Shown here: positions 26,568 through 36,384 of the stretch, one piece after another
How the letters are laid out: each line of letters opens with the position of its first letter
How positions within the stretch are numbered: the first letter of the stretch is position 1
Source: Azorinus chamasolen
Lineage: Eukaryota; Mollusca; Bivalvia; Cardiida; Solecurtidae
Assembly: GCA_963576725.1 (NCBI GenBank)
Contig: OY755251.1
Location: 35,159,619-35,223,618, forward strand
DNA length: 64,000 bases
Reading direction: 5' to 3'
Translations under genes and position numbers: made by a program
The notes under the pieces: generated by a model
What the model was told of the DNA's origin: nothing
Database searches by the model: none
Seen by the model: only the letters and a program-made list of their open reading frames with translations

Positions 26568-26773
26568 ACTTAAAACCTCTCTATAACGGCCTCTAAATTG
26601 TATTAATTAGATGGTATCTAGGACATGTGACTGCTTAAAGCAAGGTGACAGTAAAACAGAATGCTCCTATATAGGAGCGTTCTGTTTTACTTTCACCTTG
26701 CTTTAAGCAGTCACCTTCATTTAACACAAAATATTTGATGTAATTTAGTGGCCGTTATAGAGAGGTTTCACTG
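26568..26773. mobile_element. PAL-D3, complete
   Basis: It starts CTTAAAACCTCTCTATAACG and ends TTATAGAGAGGTTTCACTG, then TA. The core (26631-26716) has arms GACTGCTTAAAGCAAGG and GTAAAACAGAATGCTCC with apex CTCCTATATAGGAG. TATAACG in the ends is close to known Tigger-type terminal repeats. Confidence 0.9.
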
Positions 26774-26892
26774 TATCTTAATCCAAAGTGCTTGCAAATG
26801 TTATTATAAAGTTTGAACAGCATCCATTGACATAATGTTACCACAGTGAACGTATCAAGCTGTTTGCAAAATTTACTAATAATGTTTAGTTT

Positions 26893-27113
26893 GCGTTTGC
26901 CATTATACGAGTAAGGCTATTTTTAGACCCCACCTATTAGAATAAATATACAGAAAATGAGCATTCACTTGAAAAAAGAAAGATTTAGAATTGTGAAGTT
27001 TGAAACCATTGTGATAAATAGAGCATTTGCTCATATGGAGCAAATGCTCTATTTATCAAAACGGTTTCAAAAAGTGACTTTTACAAAGGCGTCAATATGA
27101 GGGAATGGGTTAA
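26893..27113. mobile_element. PAL-B
   Basis: The left end is decayed (TTTGCCATTATACGAGTAAG). The right end is GAGGGAATGGGTTAA. The palindrome (27002-27068) has apex CTCATATGGAG, a compensated pair change. Confidence 0.88.
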
Positions 27114-27234
27114 TTCACATGCACTTTAATTCATTTAGAAACAAAACTGTCAGTTTTTCAACCATGTGTGTTGTTTGCTGTTGTTGAATTTAGAAATTGT
27201 AATCAGAACGTCAGATAACATGTTTCTATATACA

Positions 27235-27338
27235 TCTAGGAGCTTTCTGCATGACGTTCACCGTGCATTAAGCAGCCATCTGCCTAAAAGTATTTAAATT
27301 CTTCTCTACTGGAATTCCTGTTTAAAGGGGTTCTACTG
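27235..27338. mobile_element. PAL-D1 right half
   Basis: It starts at the apex (TCTAGGAGCTTTCTGCATG) and ends TTAAAGGGGTTCTACTG then TA. The left half is absent, so the break is again at the palindrome centre. Confidence 0.75.
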
Positions 27339-27904
27339 TACATGTAAGGAACTTCTTCATGCCCCTTTCTTGTCGAGAAGGCGCCATATTACTGTGAGTT
27401 TCATCTTGACCCGAAACGTTGTAACAAATTATGCACATGACATCCATTGACATGTATCATAGTAAGCCCCATCGCCAATATTAAATTACATGTCTCCTGA
27501 CATGGCAAATTCTATTTTGTATCTCCGGTCCGTTACATCAAACTCATGTAATCATTATATTGTGTGTGATAACTGATTCTGTTCAAATACAAGACGCCAA
27601 TACCGAAAGAAATAACTTATCATTTCTTTGAATATAAGTCCATTCTTTCCACTGTCATGCAAAACTCCAATAAATAGGAATCGCATTTTCCACAGATTCT
27701 GTCAGGCCGGTGAAGAAAACTTAAACGAATTTTATATTTTATTGGTGAAAGTCCTTGTGGAAATATTCGCAAGATGGTTGCACTTGGAATCTGGCAATCG
27801 GAATACCTCGGGGATTTCTACGTAAATCATCTCGGAAACAACATGGTGTCCGTCATATTAACTTGCTCTTTTCAAAATGAAGTCGCAGAACAAGGAATGT
27901 CAGT
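27339..27904. other. Unique stretch, no firm feature
   Basis: A 65-codon plus frame (27628-27825) has an ordinary composition (FCQAGEENLNEFYILLVKV) but no signal or domain I recognise. The motif ATCTTGACCCGAAACGTT near 27408 resembles ATCTTGACCCGAAATAGTT near 25578. This suggests a further dispersed repeat. Confidence 0.4.
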
Positions 27905-28660
27905 TTAACCCCTTACTCCAAAAATACGCATTTAACGCTTTTGCAAACATAGTAGATACATACCAAATGGCTCCTATAGGATCCATCTGATCAGGGTTTC
28001 CTCTGTTTGATAATGAAACAATACGGATCTTGTTTATAGTTTCCGCCAGGGTTAGCTTTTGTGATCACCTGATGTCCGTCGTCCGTCGGTGTGCGCCGTG
28101 CGCCGTGCGTCGTGTGTCGTGCGTCGTGCGTCGTCAGTCGTCAACAATTTGAACTTTAAAAATCTTCTCCTCTGAATCTACAGGGTTCTCAGCTTTCATC
28201 TTTGGTACATAGCATCATCTTAAGGTCCTCTAGAAAATTTACATAAATTATGCCCCTGGGGTCAAAATTGGCCCTGCCCCAGGGGTGCCTTGTTTTCTAT
28301 AGAAACATATAGTAAAACTTTGAAAATCTTCTCCTCTGAAACTGGAAGGTTCTCGGCTCTCAATATTGGCACATAGCATCATGATCAGGCCCTCTACAAG
28401 AGTTATATAAATTGTGCCCTTTGGGTCAAAATTGGCCCCGCCCCAGGGCCAGCTAGTTTTCTATAGAAACATATATAAAAGTGAAAATATTCTCCTTTGA
28501 TTGTCTGGTGAGCGCTTCACGGCCATTCTGGTCCTCTTGTTTTATTCTTAATACTCCCATCATCAATAAATGAATGATCGCTTAAGACAGATTCTACTGT
28601 ATTTTATAGTCATGTTGTCATTATTTCTTATAGATTTGTGAATATTCAAAGATTAAAAAG
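27905..28660. mobile_element. PAL-A1 host with nested repeats
   Basis: The left part (27905-28049) runs from TTAACCCCTTACTCC through a palindrome at 27943-28009 to GTTTCCGCCAGG. The right part resumes at about 28611 with GTCATTATTTCTTATAG and ends near AAAGATTAAAAAGG. Between them lie the bivalve-type repeat and a PAL-D right end (GCTTAAGACAGATTCTACTG, 28592-28611). Confidence 0.7.
28050..28543. mobile_element. Bivalve-type interspersed repeat
   Basis: A CGTC/GTGCGTCGT-rich head (28072-28145) is followed by two similar modules of about 165 bp. Each module has ATCTTCTCCTCTGAA, GGTTCTCRGCT, TAGCATCAT, a TGCCCYTKGGGTCAAAATTGG block and TTTTCTATAGAAACATAT. The tail is GGTGAGCGCTTCACGG then CCATTCTGGTCCTCTTG. 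I know this layout as common in bivalve genomes. It has no coding capacity. Confidence 0.75.
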
Positions 28661-29003
28661 GTTGATGTAAATGCTATTTTGAAAGACGGATGAAACATTT
28701 GAAACATAAACGGCAGATGATAGACTTATCATAAAAAAGAGAGCTTGTAAAATGCGAAAGTGTCTGTGTATATATAGTAACTGATAAAGCCTGGAGCATT
28801 TCACCAAGTTTCACAAACTGGTATATTTACGAGGTATCCTTCCGAGCTTACCGGAAACCCACGAGTAGTTACGATTGGTAACCTGGATATAACGTTGAAC
28901 GATTTGCGATATGGTAATGCTATAAACTATGGCACATTCTTAAATATTTAAACAAACAGGAAAACAAAGAATGGCATAAATCTAACAGTGGAATCTTACA
29001 TAC
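28661..29003. other. Unassigned stretch
   Basis: No repeat family or coding frame recognised. Confidence 0.5.
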
Positions 29004-29117
29004 ATCAGAACTATAAATAAGACGGGGTAAGACGATTCTAAAGAGTGGTCACAGTATAGGGTTTGGTGGAGAAATGACGATTTCAGTATGTGAGTACGCA
29101 CTTTTTCTGCATCTCTG
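29004..29117. mobile_element. PAL-C with left arm deleted
   Basis: A left end (CAGAACTATAAATAAGACG) joins directly to GACGATTCTAAAGAGTGG, the right arm. The end is GCACTTTTTCTGCATCTCTG. Confidence 0.75.
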
Positions 29118-29119
29118 AT

Positions 29120-29221
29120 TTCCATAAGCAAACAAAGCAGATTCTACATATCCTACAGTCTAATCTGGGTCAACTCTGTTCATAAAGATGTAAAAGGCGC
29201 ACCTGTCAATTAAAGAGTTAA
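29120..29221. mobile_element. PAL-A right fragment
   Basis: CCATAAGCAAACAAAGCAG and CTAATCTGGGTCAACTCTG are decayed arms, ending TTAAAGAGTTAA. The TTAA is shared with the next element. Confidence 0.6.
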
Positions 29222-29561
29222 CCCTTTACCCCATGAATATTCGTATGAAGAAATAATGACACGATGAATATTAATTAGATTAATAGTTACAGTAAAATAT
29301 GGACATGGGAATGTTTTTCAATGACAGAAAATGTAGAAACAAATATATATTACAGGAAAAGCATAAGCAAACATGGAAGGCCCTGATCAGACGGTTCCTA
29401 TAGGAGCGGTCTGATCTGGGGTTCTACTCCGTTTGCAAAGGCGTAGAAAGGCGTATTTATGGAGTAAATGTATGACATAATTTATAATATATAACGTATT
29501 TATGGAGTAAATGTATGACATAATTTATAATATATAACGTATTTATGGAGTAAATAGTTAA
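29218..29561. mobile_element. PAL-A (A1) with triplicated end
   Basis: It starts TTAACCCTTTACCCCATG. The palindrome (29367-29436) has apex GTTCCTATAGGAGC. The terminal segment GTATTTATGGAGTAAAT is present three times at a 44-bp period (29452, 29496, 29540), the last followed by AGTTAA. Confidence 0.88.
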
Positions 29562-29640
29562 ACTGAGACTGTCTTCCTTTGGTCCGCTGTAAGAACATTG
29601 TTATTGTGCCTGCTTTTCCCGTCCCTTTTATGAACTAATG

Positions 29641-29715
29641 AAGTGGTCACAGTACAGGGTTTGGTGGAGAAATGACGATTTTAGTATTTGAATACACACC
29701 CTAATATGTAGCTCT
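29641..29715. mobile_element. PAL-C right half
   Basis: AAGTGGTCACAGTACAGGG to AATATGTAGCTCTG is the distal half. The left half and apex are absent. Confidence 0.7.
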
Positions 29716-29841
29716 GATTGAACGTAACTCTTTACCTAATGGAGACACGTATTCACGTCTTTGTAAACAGAGTAGAGTCTTATCAGAGTGCTCCTGTTTG
29801 ATAACGGTCTGCTCTGTTTATTCATGAAATAATATAGATCT

Positions 29842-30448
29842 GGCCCCGTGTTGATAAAGCTCCTAAGGAGAATATTGAGACAAATTCTTAGTTTTGTAAC
29901 ATTTCTTATTCTCATAAAATCAATATAAGTAAAGTTATTCTTGAGTAATCAAGCTTAATGTAAAAATGTTTACACAATATTCCAAGAGCAATTGAATGAA
30001 AAATGAAAAACAAAAATCTCCAAAGTTTTGCTACTACACTGAACCCTCATTACAACGGAGGTGGTTGTTTCCAGACATTTTTGCTGGTATAATGAGGTTG
30101 CCATTATAACTAGTTTAACTATGAAATGAACCATATGGTCAGTTTTAAACAAGTACCAACAGGTGAACGCTTAATGCTGAACACAAGAAGTGCAAAAAGC
30201 TCCCTTTGCACTTCTTGTGTTCTGCATTAAGCGATCGCCTGTCTTATTGGCATTGTACCTAATTTATTCAGTGGTTGTTTCTAAGACGTAACGATAATTT
30301 TGTTTCAAGTGCATACTGCCGGTATAACGAGGGTGCAATTGTAACAAATGTCGGTAAAATGAGGGTTCACTGTAATTTGGACATAAATAATCCCGTTAAG
30401 TAGTCCTAACGTTACACTATTCATATGGAGTTTTATGTATATGTACCC
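29842..30448. mobile_element. H element interrupted by a PAL-D-type element
   Basis: It starts GGCCCCGTGTTGATAAAGCT and ends TTTTATGTATATGTACCC. Interior landmarks such as GTAAAATCAATATAAG-like TCATAAAATCAATATAAG match the complete H at 24957. The interruption is at 30037-30372. Confidence 0.8.
30037..30372. mobile_element. PAL-D6 inserted in H
   Basis: It starts CACTGAACCCTCATTACAAC and ends AAAATGAGGGTTCACTG, between TA dinucleotides. The core (30160-30242) has arms CAGGTGAACGCTTAATGC and AAGAAGTGCAAAAAGCTCC. Additional GTATAATGAGG-like repeats inside each end resemble the sub-terminal repeats of Tigger-type elements. Confidence 0.85.
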
Positions 30449-30634
30449 TGAATCTACAGTTTCTGCCATGGCTATAATATTCTGTGTTTTTGTACCATTA
30501 TTGAAAGGATCTGATAATAATTATTCATGATGTCGTTATTTCTTACATGAATATTCATGATGTAAAGGATGAAATAGATATCTAAATAATGAAACAGGCT
30601 ATGATAAAGATGGCCTCCCATCTCCCTTCCTCCA

Positions 30635-30635
<1 letters not shown>

Positions 30636-30714
<79 letters not shown>

Positions 30715-30728
30715 CCCTCTCTCTCTCT
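30636..30728. repeat. (CT)n microsatellite
   Basis: About 35 CT units are followed by CCCCCC and another short CT run. Two open frames of simple Ser-Leu or Arg-Glu repeats cross it and are artefacts. Confidence 0.97.
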
Positions 30729-30742
30729 TCGTAATATATACA

Positions 30743-30970
30743 CATTTTCCTGTTCTTTGTTTATTCCGAATTCCCATTCCTACTGAATATGCATGGACAA
30801 AATAATTATAACGAAATATGAAACATAGAAAACTGTAGCCATTTTAGAAAGTAAAGAAACATATTTCAAATTCCATTAATTAGCAAACAGAGCAGACCCT
30901 GATCAGACGGCTCTGGGTCTACTCTGTTTGCATATGCGTGAAAACATATTTACATGAAGGAAAGGGTTAT
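30743..30970. mobile_element. PAL-A (A2) with apex deletion
   Basis: It starts CATTTTCCTGTTCTTTG and ends GAAGGAAAGGGTTATA. In the palindrome (30883-30931) GACGGCTC is followed directly by TGGGTCTAC, so the apex and inner right arm are missing. A short (GA)n run follows at 30975-30993. Confidence 0.85.
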
Positions 30971-31071
30971 ACAAAGAGAGAGAGAGAGAGAGCTGTCTCC
31001 TTTATGACAAATGAATTATCGACTCTCATAAACTGAGAGGTTCTCGGAGTTATGTCGTTTTAGCTGGTAAT

Positions 31072-31180
31072 TTAACCCTTTCTATGTTAAGCGCGATCTG
31101 AATGGCTTTTGCATACAACCTGGACCCAGATCAAACGCCGAGTAACTCGGCAACTGATCTTGATCCAAAGTGTTTGAATA
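31072..31180. mobile_element. PAL-E, left portion
   Basis: It starts TTAACCCTTTCTATG. The palindrome (31111-31175) has arms ACCTGGACCCAGATCAAACG and perfect apex GCCGAGTAACTCGGC. The right terminus is not located. Confidence 0.75.
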
Positions 31181-31487
31181 TTCGGTCAAGAGTTTCTTAA
31201 AGGTTTGAACAAATCGGATATAAGTTAAAAATAAAACAGATCAGGTTTTTATCGGGTTTTATTTTTTTCAGCACGAGGATGGTTAAATAGAAATAGGGCC
31301 TATTTGTCTTTGGCTTGGTTGTTAGTATTCCGGTACCAATGAAAACGAAGTAATCGATGGAAGTCGTTGAGTAAGATTGTCTGTAACAGACAGGCAGAAA
31401 ATCTCGGCAAGCAACTTTAATCATTTGAACATTAAAAGAAGTTGCTTTTATAAAACTCTGTGTCTGCTGAAATTCCTGAAAATATGT

Positions 31488-31727
31488 TTAACTCTTCTCG
31501 TGTTCTCACGCATTTGCAAACAGAGAAGACCAGATCAGACGGCTCCTATAGGAGCCGTCTGATCAGGGTCTGCTCTGTTTGCTAGTTTAATTTGAAAGAT
31601 ACGTTTCTTCACTGTCTGAAATGGATACAATGTTCCACCTTCCATATTCCATTATTATTTTTTTTTGTCCATGTATAGTCAGTAGGTATTGCAATTTGGA
31701 ATTAAAATAGAACATTGAAAGGGTTAA
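31488..31727. mobile_element. PAL-A (A2, opposite orientation)
   Basis: It runs from TTAACTCTTCTCGTGTTC to CATTGAAAGGGTTAA. The palindrome (31516-31582) has perfect apex GGCTCCTATAGGAGCC. Confidence 0.92.
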
Positions 31728-32154
31728 ACGTTTTTCTCCAACCCCCCATTCCGTGAATATGCAGGTAAGAACCAATGACATCATACATGTATACATGATA
31801 TGAAGTTTTATAATGGACACACGACATTTTGACCATAAATCAAATCTATATTAACCCTTTCACCGCCGATATAGCATAAATGCACCACGACAAATAGTGC
31901 AGTCCCAGATCAGATGCCGCCTTTTCTCATTTTGTAGTTCTATTTATGTGCTTTATTCCTTTGAAACTTTCATTTATTTATCTCATTTCCTTATTGTACC
32001 GAATGATTTAACAAAAATTGGATTGCAGACGACAATTAGAAATGTGGCGCCGAAAGGGTTAACTCATAGGCAAACTTAACAGGCTGCTCTTACATGCACC
32101 GTCTGGTCTGTTTGAAAAGGTGGCAAAATCATGTTTATAGAGTAACGGGGTAAC
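31724..32154. mobile_element. PAL-A1 host with nested PAL-G
   Basis: The left part (to 31850) includes CCATTCCGTGAATATGCAGG and ends AAATCAAATCTATA. The right part (32063 on) has GGCAAACTTAACAGGCTGC and ends TTTATAGAGTAACGGGG then TAAC. Confidence 0.7.
31851..32062. mobile_element. PAL-G, TTAA to TTAA
   Basis: It starts TTAACCCTTTCACCGCCGAT and ends GGCGCCGAAAGGGTTAA. Only the outer palindrome arm remains (ACAAATAGTGCAGTCCCAG to GATGCCGCC), followed by TTTTCTC; the right arm is deleted. TTAA at both ends supports a piggyBac-type insertion into the host A1. Confidence 0.88.
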
Positions 32155-32265
32155 ACGTCCATTGTAGGAACTTGCACACGAGAATCAATTGAATATAAAC
32201 GAGTGTCTTCCACTTGATTATGTCGATTATATTATGATAATACGCATATAGCTTCGTTTCTTCTT

Positions 32266-32494
32266 TTAACCCATTACCTCATATGCTATTTTTAGATACA
32301 ACATCTTAGAATTAATCTACCGAAAAGGAGCATTAATTAGAGAAAAGGAAAATTTTAGAATTTTGTTGTTTAAAACCATTTTGACAAATAGAGCATTTGC
32401 TCCTATAGGAGCAAATGCTCTATTTATCACAATGGTTTCACAAAGTGACTTTTACAGCGTCGTCAAAAGTCGTCAATATGAGAGAATGGGTTAA
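32266..32494. mobile_element. PAL-B, complete
   Basis: It runs from TTAACCCATTACCTCATATG to GAGAGAATGGGTTAA. The palindrome (32372-32439) has perfect apex GCTCCTATAGGAGC. AAAGTCGTCAATATGAG near the right end echoes GTCGTC just before it. Confidence 0.93.
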
Positions 32495-32572
32495 ACTAAA
32501 AACAAACGAGTGAAATTCAGTAAAACCATTTACCCCAAAGAGACGCATGTTTTAAACTCAGGAGTAAAAAAT

Positions 32573-32655
32573 GTAGATGGTTGCTTAATGCATGTCATAA
32601 GTCATGCGATAGCTTTCTGCATTGTTTCTGTCCTGCATTAAGCTTATACCTGTCT
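32573..32655. mobile_element. PAL-D core, degenerate
   Basis: GATGGTTGCTTAATGCATG and CTGTCCTGCATTAAGC flank a reduced centre. The ends are missing. Confidence 0.5.
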
Positions 32656-32924
32656 TATCTCTTTACTAAAAGCTTACATATTAAGTATATAATGGTGTCT
32701 TTATATATAAAAAAAAGTAAAAACGTAAAGTACCTAGTTATAGTCTACTTTCAGTCCGAATTACCGCCTAGCCGACTATGCATTTACTCCCCTGTCATTG
32801 AGCCATTCGCCTACAGTATTGAACACTGCTAACATATAGCGCAATTATGCATCCGCAGTACCGGCTAGTGACCCTCACAGGCACCCATTTTACCCCTGGT
32901 GGAGTTTTCATACCGTGCAAACAC

Positions 32925-33063
32925 AGGAAATTGTAGTCGTGGCAGAAAGTGTAAAATCACATCTATGTTTTATTTCCAGCAAACAGAGCAGACCCTGAAC
33001 AGACAGCTCCTGGTCTTGGTCTACTCTGTGTGCAAAGGCGTCATTATATGGTGTTTAGGGCAA
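32925..33063. mobile_element. PAL-A right portion
   Basis: GTGGCAGAAAGTGTAAAATC leads to a palindrome (32978-33033) with apex deletion (CAGCTCCTGGTCTTGG). The end has decayed. Confidence 0.65.
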
Positions 33064-33349
33064 CATACGTATAATAAGACTTCATTTTAATTAAGAAAGC
33101 ATATTTTGTATCCAGTTTGTTTCCTTTTAGAGTTAACGAAGGCAACAACTTGGTAATTATTGCTTACATGTATGTACAAGACAGTTTGCGCTATTTTCTG
33201 CGTATGAATTTTGGACTGTCGTACTTCTTTATATGAATGTTGATATGCGTGCACGTATCGATATTCATTTTGTGATTTGTATTTAAACGCATCAGTACAG
33301 TTAAACTCGCTTAATCCTAATTTCAAATTAGTATCATTTCAGGTCTTTA

Positions 33350-33490
33350 TAACTGGTTGCAGATTATTGCTTGCTGAAAATCTCACAGAAAGCTCCCAAA
33401 GGAGCTTTCTACATGACGTTCACCCTGCATGAAGCAGCCACCTTTCTAAAAGAGAGCTTAGTTCTTTTTTACTACAATTACCAGTTTATA
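33350..33490. mobile_element. PAL-D, partial
   Basis: AGAAAGCTCCCAAAGGAGC then TTTCTACATGACG is a clear central palindrome. The right outer arm GCATGAAGCAGCCACC is present. The left outer arm is decayed and the ends unclear. Confidence 0.65.
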
Positions 33491-33645
33491 TGGTTATTAC
33501 CGCATGCAGCAGTTTGAATGAGAGATTTCCTAAGGGACATATTTAATCCGTTCCAGTCAGCTATTTAAGCCGGTATTCTATGATTTCTTTGTACAGAATG
33601 AAATAACATAGTTTTCAAACGTACGTAATGTGTCTATTGCGTATA

Positions 33646-33844
33646 CAGTAAAACCCTTTTATAACAAACACACCAAAACACGTTCTATTCTTAGTTTTAA
33701 GTACATATTGTAGCTTAATGCAGGATGAATGTAGTTCAGAAAGCTCCTATAGGAGCTGTCTGCACCACAATCGTCCTGCATTAAGCAGTCATCTTTTCAT
33801 TTGCTGAAGACTACCATGCATATGTATGAAGGGTTCGCTACAGT
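33646..33844. mobile_element. PAL-D variant, complete
   Basis: It starts CAGTAAAACCCTTTTATAAC and ends TGAAGGGTTCGCTACAG. The core (33710-33795) has arms TTGTAGCTTAATGCAGG and apex CTCCTATAGGAG. Confidence 0.8.
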
Positions 33845-33999
33845 AATGTATACACGTATTGCGCAATCAATATGGCCATCAAAAGGTACGTGTTAACTCA
33901 TTAACGAATGATATATTGACTATATATATTAATTAACCTATGTTTTATAATGGCTTTATAAATGAACTATTTATTATACTAATACGGAAACTATATAAT

Positions 34000-34143
34000 C
34001 AGAAAAGGAAACAAACGTAATACAGAAAGCTCCTGTTGATCACATTGGTTTCAAAACTACAAAATTCAAACATTTTCCTTTTCTCTAGTAAATGTTCCTT
34101 TCGGTAGATTTATTGAGGTTGGATCTACAATAGCCTATGTGTT
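34000..34143. mobile_element. PAL-D/PAL-B chimera at the apex
   Basis: A PAL-D left arm (CGTAATACAGAAAGCTCC) passes via TGTTG into a PAL-B right arm (ATCACATTGGTTTC). The PAL-B distal part follows (TTCCTTTTCTCTAGTAAATG, GGTAGATTTATTGAGG, TAGCCTATG). Sequence before it resembles PAL-A1 interior. Confidence 0.65.
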
Positions 34144-34170
34144 GACAGACACTACACATTCTTAGTAAGT

Positions 34171-34406
34171 TTAGCCCTTTCAATGTTCAATATGCATGAC
34201 ATTGTAAGAAATAATGACATCGTGGATAGTTATCAGCTGAAATTTTATAATGGCTTATATACATATTTCACATATATTTCACATATGGACATAGCCATAT
34301 AGACAATTCGTTTCTTAGGCAATATTAGTTATGTTTTCCCTAAATGGAAAGATAGTGCCATGCACTCATATGGTTTGTATACAGTGTTATATTGGGAAAG
34401 GGTTAA
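34171..34406. mobile_element. TTAA element of PAL-A type without a palindrome
   Basis: It starts TTAGCCCTTTCAATGTTC and ends ATATTGGGAAAGGGTTAA. The interior has the A1 landmark GTAAGAAATAATGACATCG and TTTTATAATGGC. No CAAACAG hairpin is present. ATATTTCACAT is repeated. Confidence 0.7.
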
Positions 34407-34610
34407 GACTTTTCTTTGTTTGCTTTGCAAACAGCGACTCACTGCTGCTAAATAGAATACTAGTTATGGTCATAAAGAGTCTCTGAGAGAACCAATTTAT
34501 ATGGAAATTGATAAAAATACATTTCCTTCTTTCATGAAAATATACGATATCACTTTGCGCTTATTCGTTTGAAAACTGCAGACAAGATGCGTACAGGTCA
34601 ATCAAGATCT

Positions 34611-34710
34611 CTTATTTCTGAGATAAACCCTTCTCTCTGCTACTCAATAGAAACTCACCTCTGGTGCGATTCTAATGAGTAGGTTTCTGGTAGAAATATA
34701 AAAATATAGT
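34611..34710. mobile_element. PAL-C variant, degenerate
   Basis: TCTCTGCTACTCAATAGAA and GATTCTAATGAGTAGG are weak arms of the ACTCATTAGAATCG subfamily. Confidence 0.45.
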
Positions 34711-34723
34711 ATACTTATATTCA

Positions 34724-34953
34724 TAGGTCCAGATAAGATGCGTCGATTAAAGCTTTTTCAAGAATAACTTCATTATTTCTCCACCAAACCCTATGTTGTG
34801 ACCACTCTTTAGAATCGTCTCTTCGAGACGATTCTAAAGAGTGGTCGCAACATAGGGTTTGGTCTCTTCGAGACGATTCTAAAGAGTGGTCGCAACATAG
34901 GGTTTGGTGGAGAAATTATGATTTTGGTATTTGAGTATGCATCTTTATTTATC
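34724..34953. mobile_element. PAL-C with duplicated right arm
   Basis: It starts AGGTCCAGATAAGATGC and ends TTATCTGTAGCTCTG. In the palindrome (34775-34916) the 45-bp block from GTCTCTTCGAGACGATTC to ACATAGGGTTTGG is present twice in tandem. The element thus has one left arm and two right arms. Confidence 0.92.
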
Positions 34954-35944
34954 TGTAGCTCTGTACACCTCATATAAACATTTCTGTGTTAGCATATTTA
35001 ATTATTTCTATAATTTTCAGCAGGTTCAAACAAATGTCAAATTATCTGCAAATTAAAACAATAAATTGATTAACAGCCATGGTCCGCTTTCACACATCTC
35101 AAACTCAGATTCATGCTAAAAATCAGATTTTTCTCAAAGTCCGTGTCATGAGATGAGAATTAACTCAAAATTGGCTTTCACAAACAAATTGCACGCGTAT
35201 CGATAAACTCGTGCACTTTAGGGCTTGAAATTTAGTGGAAAAGTTTATAGTTAAAGCCAATTTAAACAAAGTCTTATTTGAGACAAATTCTTATAAGAAG
35301 TTGAGACAAAGTGCGAGATCCCAAAGAAGCTGTCTTCCATTTAGCATTCAGAAGTTATCTAAATTCTTCTGGTAATATCCTAGAATAGCTCCCCACACCG
35401 CGGAATGAATCGGAATACCTTTGACATTGCCTCCATTGGTACATGTATTTAAGTATACACTCATTCCGAGATAATGCGACAATAGCGTTGGGGGCTATTC
35501 CAGGATATTTTTAATCACTTGGTCAAGGTCAAGGCTGCGTGGTGTTTGTATTTTGGCTCTGAGGATTTGTCCCCCCCCCAGTTTTAACCTTTTTGGGCGC
35601 GTTGACAGGATAGTTTCTAGGCAGAAGTGAAGTCGGATAGTGTATACCCAGGTATATGTAGGTGGTATTTCCAGTTTCGTCACATTTAGGATTTTTTGTG
35701 TTTATCGGTATTTATTTTTCATACTGAAATATATTTAAAACTCATAGCTAAAGGTGCGTGTGCCTATCCGTGTCACGCTTCATTGACCCTTTACCTGAAT
35801 AGATGGACTGTCACCAGAAAGCATAGTACCGTTGCACAGCTTATTTCTAAGTACGATACCCACGTTTTCTCCGTGCTGCCGCTACGCTACGCTAGTTTGA
35901 GCTTTGAACGGTTTACCGCTAGGCGGTGTAATCCGTAGCACCGC
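34954..35944. other. Longest stretch without a recognised family
   Basis: ATATCCTAGAATAGCTCCCC near 35376 and GGGGCTATTCCAGGATAT near 35490 form an inverted pair about 95 bp apart, a possible unlisted MITE. A C9 run sits at about 35571. Several 60-80-codon frames exist, none convincing. The region holds the best space for unrecognised unique sequence. Confidence 0.45.
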
Positions 35945-36092
35945 ATCGTGCTACTTGATGCAGGGTGATATGCATGCAGAAAGCTCCTAGAGGAGCTTTC
36001 CGCATGAATTTCACCCTGTATTAAGCTGCCACCTGTCTCTAAGACCGATATGTATACTTAACTGAACGTCCGGTTTAGACGGGTTTAATTGT
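35945..36092. mobile_element. PAL-D1, left terminal repeat lost
   Basis: The core ACTTGATGCAGGGTGATATG leads to AGAAAGCTCCTAGAGGAGC and TTAAGCTGCCACCTG. The right end is CGGTTTAGACGGG then TTTAATTG before TA. Confidence 0.8.
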
Positions 36093-36209
36093 ACTTAACT
36101 TATATCATGTGATATACAACCTGCCTTGCTTGCAAGCAACTTGCCTCGTGTAACTCGGCGTCTCGTCAGGACCCAAGCTGTTGAATTCTTGATAAATGCT
36201 TTATCAATA

Positions 36210-36384
36210 CAGTGAAACCTCTCTATAACGATAATTAGTTGGTATTTCGGGAAGGTGGCTGCTTTAGCAAGGTGAAAGTCAAACAGAACGCTCCAATAGG
36301 AGCGTTCTGTTTTACTAGCAGACACCTGCCTGTAACGCAAAATACTTGATGTAATTAAGTGGCCGTAATAGAGAGGGTTAACTG
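36210..36384. mobile_element. PAL-D3, complete
   Basis: It starts CAGTGAAACCTCTCTATAAC and ends TAATAGAGAGGGTTAACTG, between TA dinucleotides. The core has AACAGAACGCTCC with apex CTCCAATAGGAG. The right arm is shortened. Confidence 0.9.

Larger units (their letters stand above)
29725..30572. mobile_element. PAL-A1 host of a three-level nest
   Basis: The left part (to about 29841) starts TAACTCTTTACCTAATGG. It includes the palindrome (GTAAACAGAGTAGAGTC to GGTCTGCTCTGTTTATTC) and ends TATAGATCTG. The right part resumes at 30449 with TGAATCTACAGTTTCTGCC and ends CATGATGTAAAGGATGAA. The host is interrupted by H. Confidence 0.85.

Noticed and set aside
30472..30786. Frames with Arg-Glu or Ser-Leu runs
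   Set aside because: They are translations of the (CT)n microsatellite.
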